A stretch of 64,000 nt of DNA, taken from positions 4,154,001 to 4,218,000 of the forward strand of contig NZ_CP011132.1 in the NCBI RefSeq assembly GCF_000981805.1, in the 5' to 3' direction. The notes under the pieces are model-generated. The model worked only from the letters and a program-made list of their open reading frames with translations. It had not been told where the DNA came from and ran no database searches. Below, one piece after another: positions 17,046 to 26,071 of this stretch. This stretch comes from Citrobacter amalonaticus Y19 (GTDB taxonomy: Bacteria > Pseudomonadota > Gammaproteobacteria > Enterobacterales > Enterobacteriaceae). The position numbers and the translations under genes are program-made. Every line of letters starts with the position of its first letter. Positions within the stretch are counted from its first letter, which is position 1.

Positions 17046-17456
17046 TCGAACCTCTGCCCCCGGAGGTTCTTATCCTCTCGGGTTCTGAATGCAAAAAAAC
17101 CTGCTCGTTGAGCAGGGTTTTGAATTTGGTCGGTGATAGAGGATGACTCGCCACGTCATGGCTTGCCCTTCGGGCCGTTGCTGGCGCAACGTTCTCTCGC
17201 TCCGCTCGAGTCGAACCTCTGCCCCCGGAGGTTCTCATCCTCTCGGGCTCTGAATGCAAAAAACCCTGCTCGTTGAGCAGGGTTTTGAATTTGGTCGGTG
17301 ATAGAGGATGACTTGCCACGTCGTGGCTCGCCCTTCGGGCCGTTGCTGGCGCAACGTTCTCTCGCTCCGCTCGAGTCGAACCTCTGCCCCCGGAGGTTCT
17401 CATCCTCTCGGGCTCCGAATGCAAAAAACCCTGCTCGTTGAGCAGGGTTTTGAATT
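17046..17456 (-). repeat. Tandem 165-bp repeats with tRNA-Pro 3' ends and terminators
   Basis: Downstream of proK (minus strand) lie two full 165-bp units (17292-17456 and 17127-17291) and a partial third (17046-17126). Each full unit ends with an 18-nt exact copy of the 3' end of the tRNA (plus-strand TGGTCGGTGATAGAGGAT at 17127 and 17292). Every unit begins with a strong hairpin, AACCCTGCTC / GAGCAGGGTT followed by T residues. The units also share a GC-rich middle. The layout parallels the rtT repeats after tyrT in E. coli. A repeat-derived Arg-rich reading frame runs through it but is not taken as a gene. Confidence 0.85.
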
Positions 17457-17533
<77 letters not shown>

Positions 17534-17545
17534 AATGCGGGGCGC

Positions 17546-17574
17546 ATCTTACTGCGCAGGTGCGCCCCCGTCAA
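17546..17574 (-). promoter_or_regulatory. proK promoter
   Basis: On the minus strand TTGACG (17569-17574) and TAAGAT (17546-17551) are 17 bp apart and are followed by a GC-rich discriminator, GCGCCCCG. This is the usual arrangement of stringently controlled stable-RNA promoters. Confidence 0.85.
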
Positions 17575-17624
17575 TCCCTTAGTCGCAAAATGCCATTTGA
17601 TCGGCGAGAAAGTCGTCAGCCCTT

Positions 17625-19316
17625 TTACTGAGCGACGCTTTTCGATCCATCAGGGATATGACACCAGTTGTTGTTCTCATTAATTCCGCCATTCGGCGAG
17701 GTATAGCCGAGACAACCCATGATGGTGTCGTATAGCTCCACATGACGGCGCGGCACCTTCATTTCCGCTTCCTTCTTCAGATGCGCGAACGCCTGCGCGT
17801 TAGTCGGGTTCTCCAGATATTTATCCGACATCCAGACCATCATCGGCACGCGGAACTGCTCCGGTGGCGCCATCTTGCGCGGCGTACCGTGCAGGTGCTC
17901 CCGCTCGTTGATCGACTCACCGTGATCGGCTGCGTAGAACACAATTGCTTTCTTATCACGCACCTGATCAATCACCGTATCGATAAAGTGATCGACGTAG
18001 GTAACTGAGTTATCGTACGAATTAATCATCAGGTCTTTCGGACACTTACGATCGATAGCGTAACATTCCGGCTTCCACTGGGCGAACTCGCGAGGATAAC
18101 GCTGGGTGTAGTTGTAGTGAGAGCCCTTGGTGTGCAGCACAATCAGATGCTTACCCTGCGGATTTTCCTGCAGCGAACGATCAATCTCATTCACCAGCAG
18201 CATATCATCCACGGCTTTACCCCGGTTACGCGGCTCAGCGGCAATCTGTTCACGATAGGCAATGTTGTCGGCCATCGTGTTGCTGTAGAACCACATCTCA
18301 CTCTGCATCGCGAAGAGATCGGAGCTAAAACCTAACTGTTTAAGCACCGCAAAGACGTTCTGTTCTTTCAGCGTACGCTGGGGGTTGTCCTCGGCTCCAC
18401 CCTGACGAACGAACATGCAGCGCAGCGACAGTTTCGTCGCGGTATCGCAGGAATAGCCTCGATACATCACCAGGTTCTTCTCTTTGGCGAGCTTCGGCGT
18501 GGTGTCGCGTTCATAACCCAACATCCCCATATGATCCCAACGCGTGGTTTCACCAATGATGAAAATCACGTAGGTGTCATCCAGATTCTGTGTCGGGGTA
18601 TAGGTGAACTTCTTCGCCGGGTTGATGAGCGATTTGTTATCGGACGATTCATCCACCTGCGCCCAGGCATACAGGCCAAGGGCAGACAGCCAGTTTGACG
18701 GCAGATAGGAGTTCGCCAGCACGCCGCCGTAGCTCGGCATATCTACACCAGCAATACGATCGGCACGTTTCTGATGCATCTCCAGAAGACGAATCGGCAC
18801 CCAAACCAGCAGCCCCGCCATCAGCACGATCAGCGCGCTACGCCAACGCACTTTAGGCGTACAAAGTTGACGCCAGAGGGTATCCGTCGAGCGGTTAAAC
18901 CAGATAAATATCAGCGGGATAATACTCACCGCCACCAGCCAGAGGACGAACGTCCAGCCGACCACTTCTTTAGAGAGGTCGATATCCGTGGTCATGACCG
19001 AGGCCACGATACCGTAACCAATCATCACGTTCATAAAGGTCATGTAATAACTTGCGCCCGCTGAAATCAGCACCAGCAACGAAGCCAGAACACGCCATAC
19101 TGCCCTGCCGGACAGTGACAGGAGTCGTAAAAAGAAGAACGTTGCCAGCACTGTGCCAGCCAGTTCAACCACCGCGGAGATTCCATTCCAGAGGGTAAAG
19201 TCTTGCGCGTAACCGTCAAACCGACGGAGGTAAACCGCGCCATTCATAAACAGACCGATATAGATCGCGAGCAAAAAACTCAGCTTTTGCTGCGACATCG
19301 ACGTAATGTATCTCAT
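17625..19316 (-). CDS. eptB: EptB, Kdo phosphoethanolamine transferase
   Basis: EptB adds phosphoethanolamine to the outer Kdo residue of lipopolysaccharide. The 563-residue inner-membrane protein (same length as in E. coli) has five N-terminal hydrophobic spans and a periplasmic sulfatase-like domain with GETTRWDHMG (metal site and nucleophile Thr), SHYNYTQRYP and the metal-ligand motif YAADHGESI. The start MRYITSMSQQ at 19316 is used because an 11-codon extension upstream has no counterpart in E. coli. In E. coli the gene is sigma-E dependent and repressed by the small RNA MgrR; a sigma-E-like promoter is visible here. Confidence 0.95.
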   Translation of the reverse strand: MRYITSMSQQKLSFLLAIYIGLFMNGAVYLRRFDGYAQDFTLWNGISAVVELAGTVLATFFFLRLLSLSGRAVWRVLASLLVLISAGASYYMTFMNVMIGYGIVASVMTTDIDLSKEVVGWTFVLWLVAVSIIPLIFIWFNRSTDTLWRQLCTPKVRWRSALIVLMAGLLVWVPIRLLEMHQKRADRIAGVDMPSYGGVLANSYLPSNWLSALGLYAWAQVDESSDNKSLINPAKKFTYTPTQNLDDTYVIFIIGETTRWDHMGMLGYERDTTPKLAKEKNLVMYRGYSCDTATKLSLRCMFVRQGGAEDNPQRTLKEQNVFAVLKQLGFSSDLFAMQSEMWFYSNTMADNIAYREQIAAEPRNRGKAVDDMLLVNEIDRSLQENPQGKHLIVLHTKGSHYNYTQRYPREFAQWKPECYAIDRKCPKDLMINSYDNSVTYVDHFIDTVIDQVRDKKAIVFYAADHGESINEREHLHGTPRKMAPPEQFRVPMMVWMSDKYLENPTNAQAFAHLKKEAEMKVPRRHVELYDTIMGCLGYTSPNGGINENNNWCHIPDGSKSVAQ

Positions 19317-19427
19317 GCAAGCAGGCCCTGGAAATCGAGGGGTTAACACCGCCTGCGCGCGGCGACATCCGCCGGGCAGGTGAAATTGCGAAGGTAGTCA
19401 AATAGTAAAATCGACACGCGCGGCTAA

Positions 19428-19455
19428 GTAGACCACATGCAGCAAAGAAAGTGGC
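19428..19455 (-). promoter_or_regulatory. Candidate sigma-E promoter of eptB
   Basis: On the minus strand GCCACTT (19449-19455) and TCTAC (19428-19432) are 16 bp apart, resembling the GGAACTT-N16-TCNNA layout of sigma-E promoters. The -35 match is partial, so this rests partly on the known regulation of eptB in E. coli. Confidence 0.4.
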
Positions 19456-19528
19456 AACAGAGAATGTGATCGAAAGAGATATTTACAAAAAATCAAGTTT
19501 GAAAGCGGATTATTCACAGCAAAAATCA

Positions 19529-19555
19529 CAAAAAAGGCCAGCTCGTCGGCTGGCC
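19529..19555 (-). terminator. Rho-independent terminator of yhjX
   Basis: GGCCAGC (19536-19542) pairs with GCTGGCC (19549-19555) around a 6-nt loop, and the minus strand continues into seven T residues. It lies 22 bp after the yhjX stop. Confidence 0.85.
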
Positions 19556-19576
19556 TGTGGAAAACCTTAGCGGATA

Positions 19577-20779
19577 TCAGGCGTGCGCCATTTCCAGCAC
19601 ATTGCGTGTTGGCTGACGAATGGTGGTGGAGAGCGCCAGTGAGAGAATCAGCAGCGCGAAGATGACGCAGAAGGTAATGTAGAACCCGCCGAACAGCGAC
19701 GCGATAATCGAACCGCAGATGCTGCCAATCCCGAAGCCCAGGTAAATCACACCGTAGTTTTTCGCCAGGTTGTTCAGACCGAAGAACTCGCTGACCAGTG
19801 ACGGGAAGACGGTGATAGTCCCACCAAAGTTAAAGGCAATACAGGCAATGGCTGCAAAGAAGGTCAGTGCATTCAGTGGCGCAAACAGCAGAGCGGCCAT
19901 CCCCACCAACGACACCACCTGACCAATGGTGATCACACGGATACGGGCAATTTTGTCGGACAGGATACCCAGCACCAGGCGACCAGACAGGTTGGCAATC
20001 GAAATCACCGTCACCGCATTGGCCGCCGAAGCCACATCCATATGCGCCAGCCCCTGAGCGATATCTTTCGCCACGCCAATCACATACAGCCCGCTCATGC
20101 ACGCCGTCAGGAACATCACCGCCAGCATCCAGTACTGCGGTTTACGCATAGATTGCGCCAGGGTGTAGTCGTTTTCCACCACGCCGTTTTGCGTTTTGAC
20201 TTCCTGATTGGGTGCATCTTTCATCAGCGTGGAGCCGAAGACGATCATCACCAGCACAATCGCGCCCCAAATCACAAAGGTGTTTTCCAGACCGACGGTC
20301 GCCAGAAGTTGGCTATCGATGAATTTGAACCCCAGGCTTCCGAGACCATAAGAGCCAATGGCAAAGGCGGAGATCAGCCCTTTTCGCTCCGGGAACCACT
20401 TCACACAGTTAGACAGCGTTAACAGATAGCCCGCGCCATCCGCCAGTCCCACCAGTACGCCCGCGCTCAGCCACAGCATCGTCAGATTACTGGAGTGTGC
20501 GGTCAGGAAAAAGCCCAGCCCGAGCAGTATACCGGACGCCATCGTGACGCGTTTCACGCCAAAACGTTCCTGCAACTTCCCGGCGACAGAAGAGGATATC
20601 GCCAGACCTAAGCTCAACAAGCCAAAAGAAAAGGCCACCTGGCTGACGGGCTCACCCAATTTTTCGGAAAGCACGCCATTAAACAGGCTCCAGGTATACA
20701 CAGAACCTAAGGCGAATTGCGTAATGATAGTACCGATAAGGGTCAACCAACGGGTGCGCTGATACGATGCGGTTTTCAT
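19577..20779 (-). CDS. yhjX: YhjX, MFS transporter (pyruvate-responsive)
   Basis: This 400-residue major facilitator protein has about twelve hydrophobic spans and belongs to the oxalate/formate antiporter-like group. E. coli YhjX is the main target of the pyruvate-sensing YpdA/YpdB two-component system. The start MKTASYQRTRWLTLIG at 20779 is preferred to an upstream in-frame codon at 20863 because AGGA precedes it and it matches the E. coli N-terminus. A near-perfect YpdB site lies 83-113 bp upstream. Confidence 0.94.
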   Translation of the reverse strand: MKTASYQRTRWLTLIGTIITQFALGSVYTWSLFNGVLSEKLGEPVSQVAFSFGLLSLGLAISSSVAGKLQERFGVKRVTMASGILLGLGFFLTAHSSNLTMLWLSAGVLVGLADGAGYLLTLSNCVKWFPERKGLISAFAIGSYGLGSLGFKFIDSQLLATVGLENTFVIWGAIVLVMIVFGSTLMKDAPNQEVKTQNGVVENDYTLAQSMRKPQYWMLAVMFLTACMSGLYVIGVAKDIAQGLAHMDVASAANAVTVISIANLSGRLVLGILSDKIARIRVITIGQVVSLVGMAALLFAPLNALTFFAAIACIAFNFGGTITVFPSLVSEFFGLNNLAKNYGVIYLGFGIGSICGSIIASLFGGFYITFCVIFALLILSLALSTTIRQPTRNVLEMAHA

Positions 20780-20861
20780 GGCAGTCTTCCTGCATAAGCA
20801 AAAGGGAAAATTCTCTGCCGACAACCATAACGAAATGCATTTTATGCAGGGAGAAAACGGC

Positions 20862-20892
20862 ATGAAGTGCCATCAGAACGGAATGAAATGCC
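20862..20892 (-). promoter_or_regulatory. YpdB-type tandem operator of yhjX
   Basis: The minus strand reads GGCATTTCAT, 11 bp, then GGCACTTCAT. The published YpdB (PyrR) recognition sequence at E. coli yhjX is GGCATTTCAT-N11-GGCATTTCAT, so there is one mismatch in 20 bases with exact spacing. This predicts that the pyruvate control of yhjX is conserved. Confidence 0.85.
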
Positions 20893-21009
20893 TGGAATGC
20901 GGAATGAATGACGAGACAAATATTCATTGAATAAATTTTTGCCCCGTCAGTTAGTGCGTACTATCGCCACAGATACTGTTATCACTGGGTTTAAATTGTA
21001 AATGACAGG

Positions 21010-21711
21010 TTAAAACCTGGCACTCACCCCCATCGTGTAGAGGTAGTCGGTACTGTTGGTGGTGTTTTCCGCCTGCGAGAGTGCGGCATAGGCCGCCATA
21101 TGCTGATTAAGTAGCATATCGGCACCCACGGTCACGTCCAGCCAGTTACTGTCCTGAGTGGTCGCCGTCATTCGACTGAGTCCCGACTGCGCCTTCCAGA
21201 CATTGTCGCCAAACTGCTGGTTGTAGCTGATTTGCGCCCACGGCCGCAGATCGCCAAATTGCGAATTCACCCGCCAGCCCAGCGTACTGACGCTGGCATG
21301 CCATAGCGGGTCGGACGATTGGCTGGTCACACTGTCGCCAAATTCGTTATAAATGGAGGACGTGGTGCCATCGTAATGCAACGCCGCGACTGGCCCGGTT
21401 GTTACGCCGCCAGAGACGGGAAAATTCCAGCCCATACTCATGCCGCTGGTTGCCTCCATCGGCGAAGCCTGCTCAAGATTAACGGCCAGACCCGGCACAC
21501 TTTGTGTCGTCCGGATACGTTCAGCCAGAATGTCGTCATAGCGCGGTTGGTGATCGCTGTCCCATGTATAGCGTTCAGTCGTATATCCAGACGTGGTATC
21601 AACGATATATTCTTGCTGCCAGGCGCGGGCTGTGTTGATGTAAAGCGAACAGACCACGACGCTCGCCAGGAGAATGATTTCCCGGCGACCACTGCATTTT
21701 TTTATCATCAT
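21010..21711 (-). CDS. yhjY: YhjY, autotransporter-type beta-domain outer-membrane protein
   Basis: The 233-residue product starts with a signal peptide ending near ARA, then WQQEYIVDTTSGY. It finishes with amphipathic beta strands and a C-terminal Phe (LYTMGVSARF), as in outer-membrane barrels. It matches E. coli YhjY, whose role is unknown; the family is related to lipase/esterase autotransporter barrels. ATG 21711 is used instead of a TTG one codon earlier; GGAG lies upstream. It is divergent from tag. Confidence 0.85.
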   Translation of the reverse strand: MMIKKCSGRREIILLASVVVCSLYINTARAWQQEYIVDTTSGYTTERYTWDSDHQPRYDDILAERIRTTQSVPGLAVNLEQASPMEATSGMSMGWNFPVSGGVTTGPVAALHYDGTTSSIYNEFGDSVTSQSSDPLWHASVSTLGWRVNSQFGDLRPWAQISYNQQFGDNVWKAQSGLSRMTATTQDSNWLDVTVGADMLLNQHMAAYAALSQAENTTNSTDYLYTMGVSARF

Positions 21712-21869
21712 CAATGCGACTCCAGAAGAGAGCCGAAATCGGCGATATTATTGTCATTGTAATTTAAGGATGACAGGCGAAAGCCCTGTATTAAATATTG
21801 TCTTTTTCGCTGGCGCGTCAAGGTGCCCGGAACGATATTTTTATGGCAAGTCAAAGAGCGAGGGAAAGT

Positions 21870-22448
21870 ATGGAACGTTGCGGTTGGGTCAGTCAGGACC
21901 CGCTTTATATTGCCTACCATGATAACGAATGGGGCATGCCCGAGCACGACGGTAAAAAACTGTTCGAAATGATCTGCCTGGAAGGTCAGCAGGCCGGACT
22001 TTCGTGGATTACCGTCCTCAAGAAGCGCGAAAATTATCGCACTAACTTCCACCACTTCGATCCCGTACGCGTGGCAGCCATGCAGGAAGACGATGTGGAA
22101 AGATTGCTGCTTGATGCCGGGATTATCCGCCATCGGGGGAAAATTCAGGCCATCATCGGTAATGCCCGGGCGTATCTGGCGATGGAACAAAACGGCGAAC
22201 CGTTTGCCGACTTTGTCTGGTCATTTGTGGAAAATCAGCCGCAAATCACCCGCGCCGCCACGTTGGGCGAGATCCCAACCTCCACTCCCGCCTCGGACGC
22301 CTTGTCAAAAGCGTTAAAAAAACGGGGATTTAAATTCGTCGGTACGACCATTTGCTACTCCTTCATGCAGGCCTGCGGACTGGTCAATGACCACATCACC
22401 GGTTGTTTCTGTCATCCAGGAGATAAAAATGATTCGCGAGTTTCATAA
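21870..22448 (+). CDS. tag: Tag, 3-methyladenine DNA glycosylase I
   Basis: Tag constitutively removes 3-methyladenine from alkylated DNA, starting base-excision repair. The protein is 193 residues; the E. coli form is 187 and ends a little earlier. The zinc 'snap' ligands Cys4 and His17 are seen in MERCGWVSQDPLYIAYHDNE, and the C-terminal pair in LVNDHITGCFC. The aromatic base pocket motif GLSWITVLKKRENYR is intact. ATG 21870 is selected by GAGGGA upstream and by the E. coli N-terminus. The last 20 bp overlap yiaC. Confidence 0.95.
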   Translation: MERCGWVSQDPLYIAYHDNEWGMPEHDGKKLFEMICLEGQQAGLSWITVLKKRENYRTNFHHFDPVRVAAMQEDDVERLLLDAGIIRHRGKIQAIIGNARAYLAMEQNGEPFADFVWSFVENQPQITRAATLGEIPTSTPASDALSKALKKRGFKFVGTTICYSFMQACGLVNDHITGCFCHPGDKNDSRVS

Positions 22449-22860
22449 TGCTGACATGACGGCACTGCTGGAGCTATGGCTGGAAAGTACCATCTATGCG
22501 CATCCTTTTATCCCTGAACGTTACTGGCACGAGAGCGAAGAGGTTGTGCGCGATGTTTACCTACCCGCTGCCAGAACCTGGGTCTGGGAAGAGAAAGGGA
22601 CGCTGAAAGGGTTTGTCAGCGTCATGGAACAACGCTTTCTCGGGGCGCTGTTTGTCGCCCCGGATACGTTACGCAGTGGGATTGGTAAAGCGCTGGTGCA
22701 GCATGTTCAGCAGCGTTTTAGCGTACTGAGCCTCGAGGTATATCAAAAAAATCAGAACGCGGTGAATTTCTACCATGCGCTGGGCTTTCGTATTGAAGAC
22801 AGCGCATGGCAGGAAGATACCCAACATCCCACCTGGATTATGGGCTGGCGGGCGGATTAA
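22429..22860 (+). CDS. yiaC: YiaC, GNAT-family N-acetyltransferase
   Basis: YiaC is a 143-residue Gcn5-type acetyltransferase; the E. coli protein has been described as a protein lysine acetyltransferase. The acetyl-CoA loop reads VAPDTLRSGIGKALVQHV near residues 75-92 and a C-terminal EVYQKNQNAVNFYHALGF block is typical of the fold. CAGGAG sits 6 bp before ATG 22429, which decides the start. It overlaps tag by 20 bp and the convergent bisC end by 23 bp. Confidence 0.9.
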   Translation: MIREFHNADMTALLELWLESTIYAHPFIPERYWHESEEVVRDVYLPAARTWVWEEKGTLKGFVSVMEQRFLGALFVAPDTLRSGIGKALVQHVQQRFSVLSLEVYQKNQNAVNFYHALGFRIEDSAWQEDTQHPTWIMGWRAD

Positions 22861-25240
22861 ACGCAGTAAGCGTAAGCGCTGGTCCGCTGTATTTCTCCAG
22901 CCACGCCAGCGCGGTATTGCCCGCACAGCCGTTCCCCAGACGCGAACTGGGCAGATCCTTAGTCAGTACGTTCACCGCGCCATTTTTACAGATGCCGCCG
23001 GCCGTCGGGTCGAGATCCGGCCATGCCCCTTCATGAATGCAGATCACGCCGGGTTTGATGCCGTCGGTAACCACTGCACCCGCAAGGATCTGACCACGGT
23101 GATTCCAAATACGCACCGTATCGCCCTCGCGTATACCGTGCGCCTGCGCATCCTGCGGGTGAATCGTCACCGGCTCGCGGTTCGCGACGGCGTACCGTTC
23201 ACGCAGGTGACTGTAGTTAAGCTGGCTGTGCAGACGATGCGCCGGGTGCGCCGACACGACCTGTAGTTGCCCCGGTTCGGCATTGCCGTGCCACTCATCC
23301 GGCTCCAGCCACATCGGATGTCCGGGGCAGTCCGCATAGCCGTAACTGGCAATCCGCTGCGAGTAAATCTCAATCTTACCGCTGTCGGTTTTCAGTGGAT
23401 GCGCGTCCGGGTCACGACGAAAATCAGCAAAGCGGATGAACTGCGCGTTGGCCGGATTATCCGGCATTTCAATCAGTTGGTTAGCAGCCCAGAATTCGGC
23501 AAACGGCGGCAGCGTCACCTGCTGGCTGGCCCCGCGCTGCCCGGCAATAGCATAGAACGTTTCCAGCCATTCCAGTTCGTTCTTCCCTTCTGTGAAGCGT
23601 TGATAACCGCCCGCTTCCCAGCGCTCGCTCAGTTCGGCAAAGACGTCAAAATCATTGCGCGCTTCACCCTGCGGCGGCACAACCTGCTTCATCGGCACCA
23701 GATGCTGGTTGCTGTAATCCCCGGTCATGGTGAGATCGTTGCGTTCAAAAGAGGTCGTCGCCGGCAGCACAATATCGGCATGCTTCGCGGCAGCGGTCCA
23801 GAAGCATTCCGAGATGACCACCAGCTCCGGTTTTTGCCAGGCGCGAATCAGTCGATTCGTGTCCTGATGATGGGTAAAATTCGCCCCGCCCGCCCACCAG
23901 ATGAAGCGGATATCCGGGAAGTGGCGATTCATTCCGTTGTGCTGATACGGCGCACCGGGGTTTTCCAGCGCTTCCACAATGCGCGCTACCGGGATTTTCT
24001 CCACCGCGTCAGTACCGCCTTGCAGACTGCCCTGCATTGACGCCAGTACGGCAGAACGACGCGTCGGGTTGCCGCCGTTGGCAAAGTGATAGGAAAGGCC
24101 AAAACCGCCGCCGGGTGTACCTGGTTGTCCCAGCATGGCGGCCAGAGTGACAATCATCCAGTGCTTTTGTTCGCCAAACTGCTGACGCTGCATGCCCCAG
24201 CCAACCATCAGCATAGTGGTATTTTTATGGAATAATTCCGCCAGTTCACGGATTTTCACCGCCGGAACGCCGCAAATCGTGGCCGCCCACTCGGCCGTTT
24301 TAGCGATCCCGTCGCTCACACCCAACAGATAGTCTGAGAAGACCGCATAACCCGTGGTACAGCGGGCGAGAAACGCCTCATCATGCCAGCCATTTTCCAC
24401 CAGTGTATGCGCGATGCCGAGCATCAGCGCCACGTCGGTGCCCATATGCGGCGCAATCCATTCCATCTTGTCGCCGAAGAAATCGACACTTTCCGATCGC
24501 ATGGGATCAATACAGATCAGTCGTTTTCCGCTTTCGCGCAGTGCATCGAAGTAAGGTATCCCCTGCTCATCCGACGCGTTCCAGGCAATCTTCAGTGTAT
24601 TCAGTGGGTTGGCACTCCACAGCACCACCACATCGCTGTGTTCCAGAACCACCGGCCAGCTGGTCTGCTGCTGGTAAACTTCACTGCCGCCCACCACGTA
24701 CGGCATGATGGCCTGCGCCGCGCCGGTAGAATAGTCGCCCAGATGTCCGGTGTACCCACCCGCCAGCGCCATATAGCGTTGCAACAGCGTCGCCGATTTG
24801 TGCAGGACGCCGTTGGAACGCCAGCCGTAAGAACCGGCAAAAATTGAGGAGGGTCCCCAGGTGTCGCGGATCCGCTTATGCTGCGCATGAATCAGCGCCA
24901 GCGCATCGTCCCAACTCACGCGCACAAACTCATCCTGTCCACGTACGCCCTGCGGCTGTGCAGGCGAGGCAAGAAACCCTTTACGCACCATCGGATAACG
25001 CACCCGGGTTTTACTGTGTACCTGATCGTGGACCGCGCTTTGCAGTGAATTCGGATGCGAGGTGGGCAGCGCGCCACGGGAGGAGAGCACCTTTTCTCCG
25101 TCCGTTTCGACAAGAATGGGTCCCCAGTGGGCGGCGGTTAACACCAGATTGCGCGTCGTCAAGCCAGGTACTCCTGCAGATGTATTACGGCGTTCAATGT
25201 TACTTACAAATTTCGGAGAGATCCCTGGAATTTTCTTCAT
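22838..25240 (-). CDS. bisC: BisC, biotin sulfoxide reductase (molybdoenzyme)
   Basis: BisC is a cytoplasmic bis-MGD molybdoenzyme of the DMSO reductase family that reduces biotin sulfoxide and free methionine-S-sulfoxide. About 800 residues are encoded. The Mo-ligand Ser lies in AGSYGWRSNGV, and MGD-binding segments such as VVLWSANPLNTLK, GWGMQRQQFGEQ and FANGGNPTRR are intact. There is no N-terminal Cys cluster and no Tat signal, in keeping with a cytoplasmic member. The N-terminus is about 23 residues longer than recalled E. coli BisC and no Met occurs nearer the conserved LTAAHWGP; ATG 25240 (or GTG 25246) is a provisional start without a clear ribosome-binding site. Confidence 0.93.
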   Translation of the reverse strand: MKKIPGISPKFVSNIERRNTSAGVPGLTTRNLVLTAAHWGPILVETDGEKVLSSRGALPTSHPNSLQSAVHDQVHSKTRVRYPMVRKGFLASPAQPQGVRGQDEFVRVSWDDALALIHAQHKRIRDTWGPSSIFAGSYGWRSNGVLHKSATLLQRYMALAGGYTGHLGDYSTGAAQAIMPYVVGGSEVYQQQTSWPVVLEHSDVVVLWSANPLNTLKIAWNASDEQGIPYFDALRESGKRLICIDPMRSESVDFFGDKMEWIAPHMGTDVALMLGIAHTLVENGWHDEAFLARCTTGYAVFSDYLLGVSDGIAKTAEWAATICGVPAVKIRELAELFHKNTTMLMVGWGMQRQQFGEQKHWMIVTLAAMLGQPGTPGGGFGLSYHFANGGNPTRRSAVLASMQGSLQGGTDAVEKIPVARIVEALENPGAPYQHNGMNRHFPDIRFIWWAGGANFTHHQDTNRLIRAWQKPELVVISECFWTAAAKHADIVLPATTSFERNDLTMTGDYSNQHLVPMKQVVPPQGEARNDFDVFAELSERWEAGGYQRFTEGKNELEWLETFYAIAGQRGASQQVTLPPFAEFWAANQLIEMPDNPANAQFIRFADFRRDPDAHPLKTDSGKIEIYSQRIASYGYADCPGHPMWLEPDEWHGNAEPGQLQVVSAHPAHRLHSQLNYSHLRERYAVANREPVTIHPQDAQAHGIREGDTVRIWNHRGQILAGAVVTDGIKPGVICIHEGAWPDLDPTAGGICKNGAVNVLTKDLPSSRLGNGCAGNTALAWLEKYSGPALTLTAFNPPASP

Positions 25241-25308
25241 CTTCACACGTCATAATCAACCGCCACGGTCGCTGTGGCAAAAAATAATAATGTCATTAAG
25301 GAATTAAG

Positions 25309-25971
25309 ATGAAGAAACGTGTTTTAGTCATTGCCGCTATCGTGAGCGGCGCCCTGGCGGTTTCTGGCTGTACAACCAACCCTTACACCGGCGAACGCGA
25401 AGCGGGTAAATCCGGCATTGGCGCGGGCATTGGATCGCTGGTCGGCGCGGGTATCGGCGCCCTCTCTTCCTCGAAGAAAGATCGCGGTAAAGGCGCACTG
25501 ATTGGCGCAGCGGCGGGCGCGGCGCTCGGTGGCGGCGTCGGTTATTACATGGACGTGCAGGAAGCAAAACTGCGCGACAAAATGCAGGGAACCGGCGTGA
25601 GCGTGACGCGAAGCGGTGATAACATCATCCTGAACATGCCGAATAACGTCACCTTCGACAGCAGTAGCGCGACCCTGAAACCGGCGGGCGCAAACACGCT
25701 GACCGGTGTGGCGATGGTGCTGAAAGAGTACGAAAAAACGGCCGTCAATGTGATCGGCTATACCGACAGTACCGGCGGCCAGGACCTGAATATGCGTCTG
25801 TCGCAACAGCGTGCGGACAGCGTGGCCAGCTCGCTCATCACTCAGGGCGTTGCCGCCAACCGCATCCGCACCAGCGGCCTGGGCCCGGCAAATCCGATCG
25901 CCAGCAACAGCACGGCGGAAGGGAAAGCTCAGAACCGTCGCGTCGAAATTACCTTAAGTCCGATTCAGTAA
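25309..25971 (+). CDS. yiaD: YiaD, OmpA-family outer-membrane lipoprotein
   Basis: The 220-residue protein has a lipoprotein signal with lipobox LAVSGC (Cys21), a Gly/Ala-rich glycine-zipper region near residues 36-80, and a C-terminal OmpA-type peptidoglycan-binding domain with GYTDSTGGQDLNMRLSQQRA and NRRVEITL. In E. coli YiaD is an outer-membrane lipoprotein that can rescue BamD assembly defects. An AAGGAATTAAG ribosome-binding stretch precedes the ATG. It is divergent from bisC. Confidence 0.94.
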   Translation: MKKRVLVIAAIVSGALAVSGCTTNPYTGEREAGKSGIGAGIGSLVGAGIGALSSSKKDRGKGALIGAAAGAALGGGVGYYMDVQEAKLRDKMQGTGVSVTRSGDNIILNMPNNVTFDSSSATLKPAGANTLTGVAMVLKEYEKTAVNVIGYTDSTGGQDLNMRLSQQRADSVASSLITQGVAANRIRTSGLGPANPIASNSTAEGKAQNRRVEITLSPIQ

Positions 25972-25978
25972 CGGTCGT

Positions 25979-26004
25979 GCCGGGTGGTGACGTTACTACC
26001 CGGC
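25979..26004 (+). terminator. Hairpin after yiaD
   Basis: GCCGGGT pairs with ACCCGGC around a 12-nt loop, 7 bp after the stop codon. No T-run follows, so termination strength is uncertain. Confidence 0.5.
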
Positions 26005-26071
26005 ATGAATCAACTTGCCATCGTCAATTTTCGCGTTAAGGTGTTCTCACTTTCAGGCGAGAGAACTTCCC

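Noticed and set aside
17046..17456. Repeats after proK as a possible CRISPR array
   Set aside because: The period is 165 bp with near-identical whole units, no short repeat with variable spacers, and no cas gene in the window.
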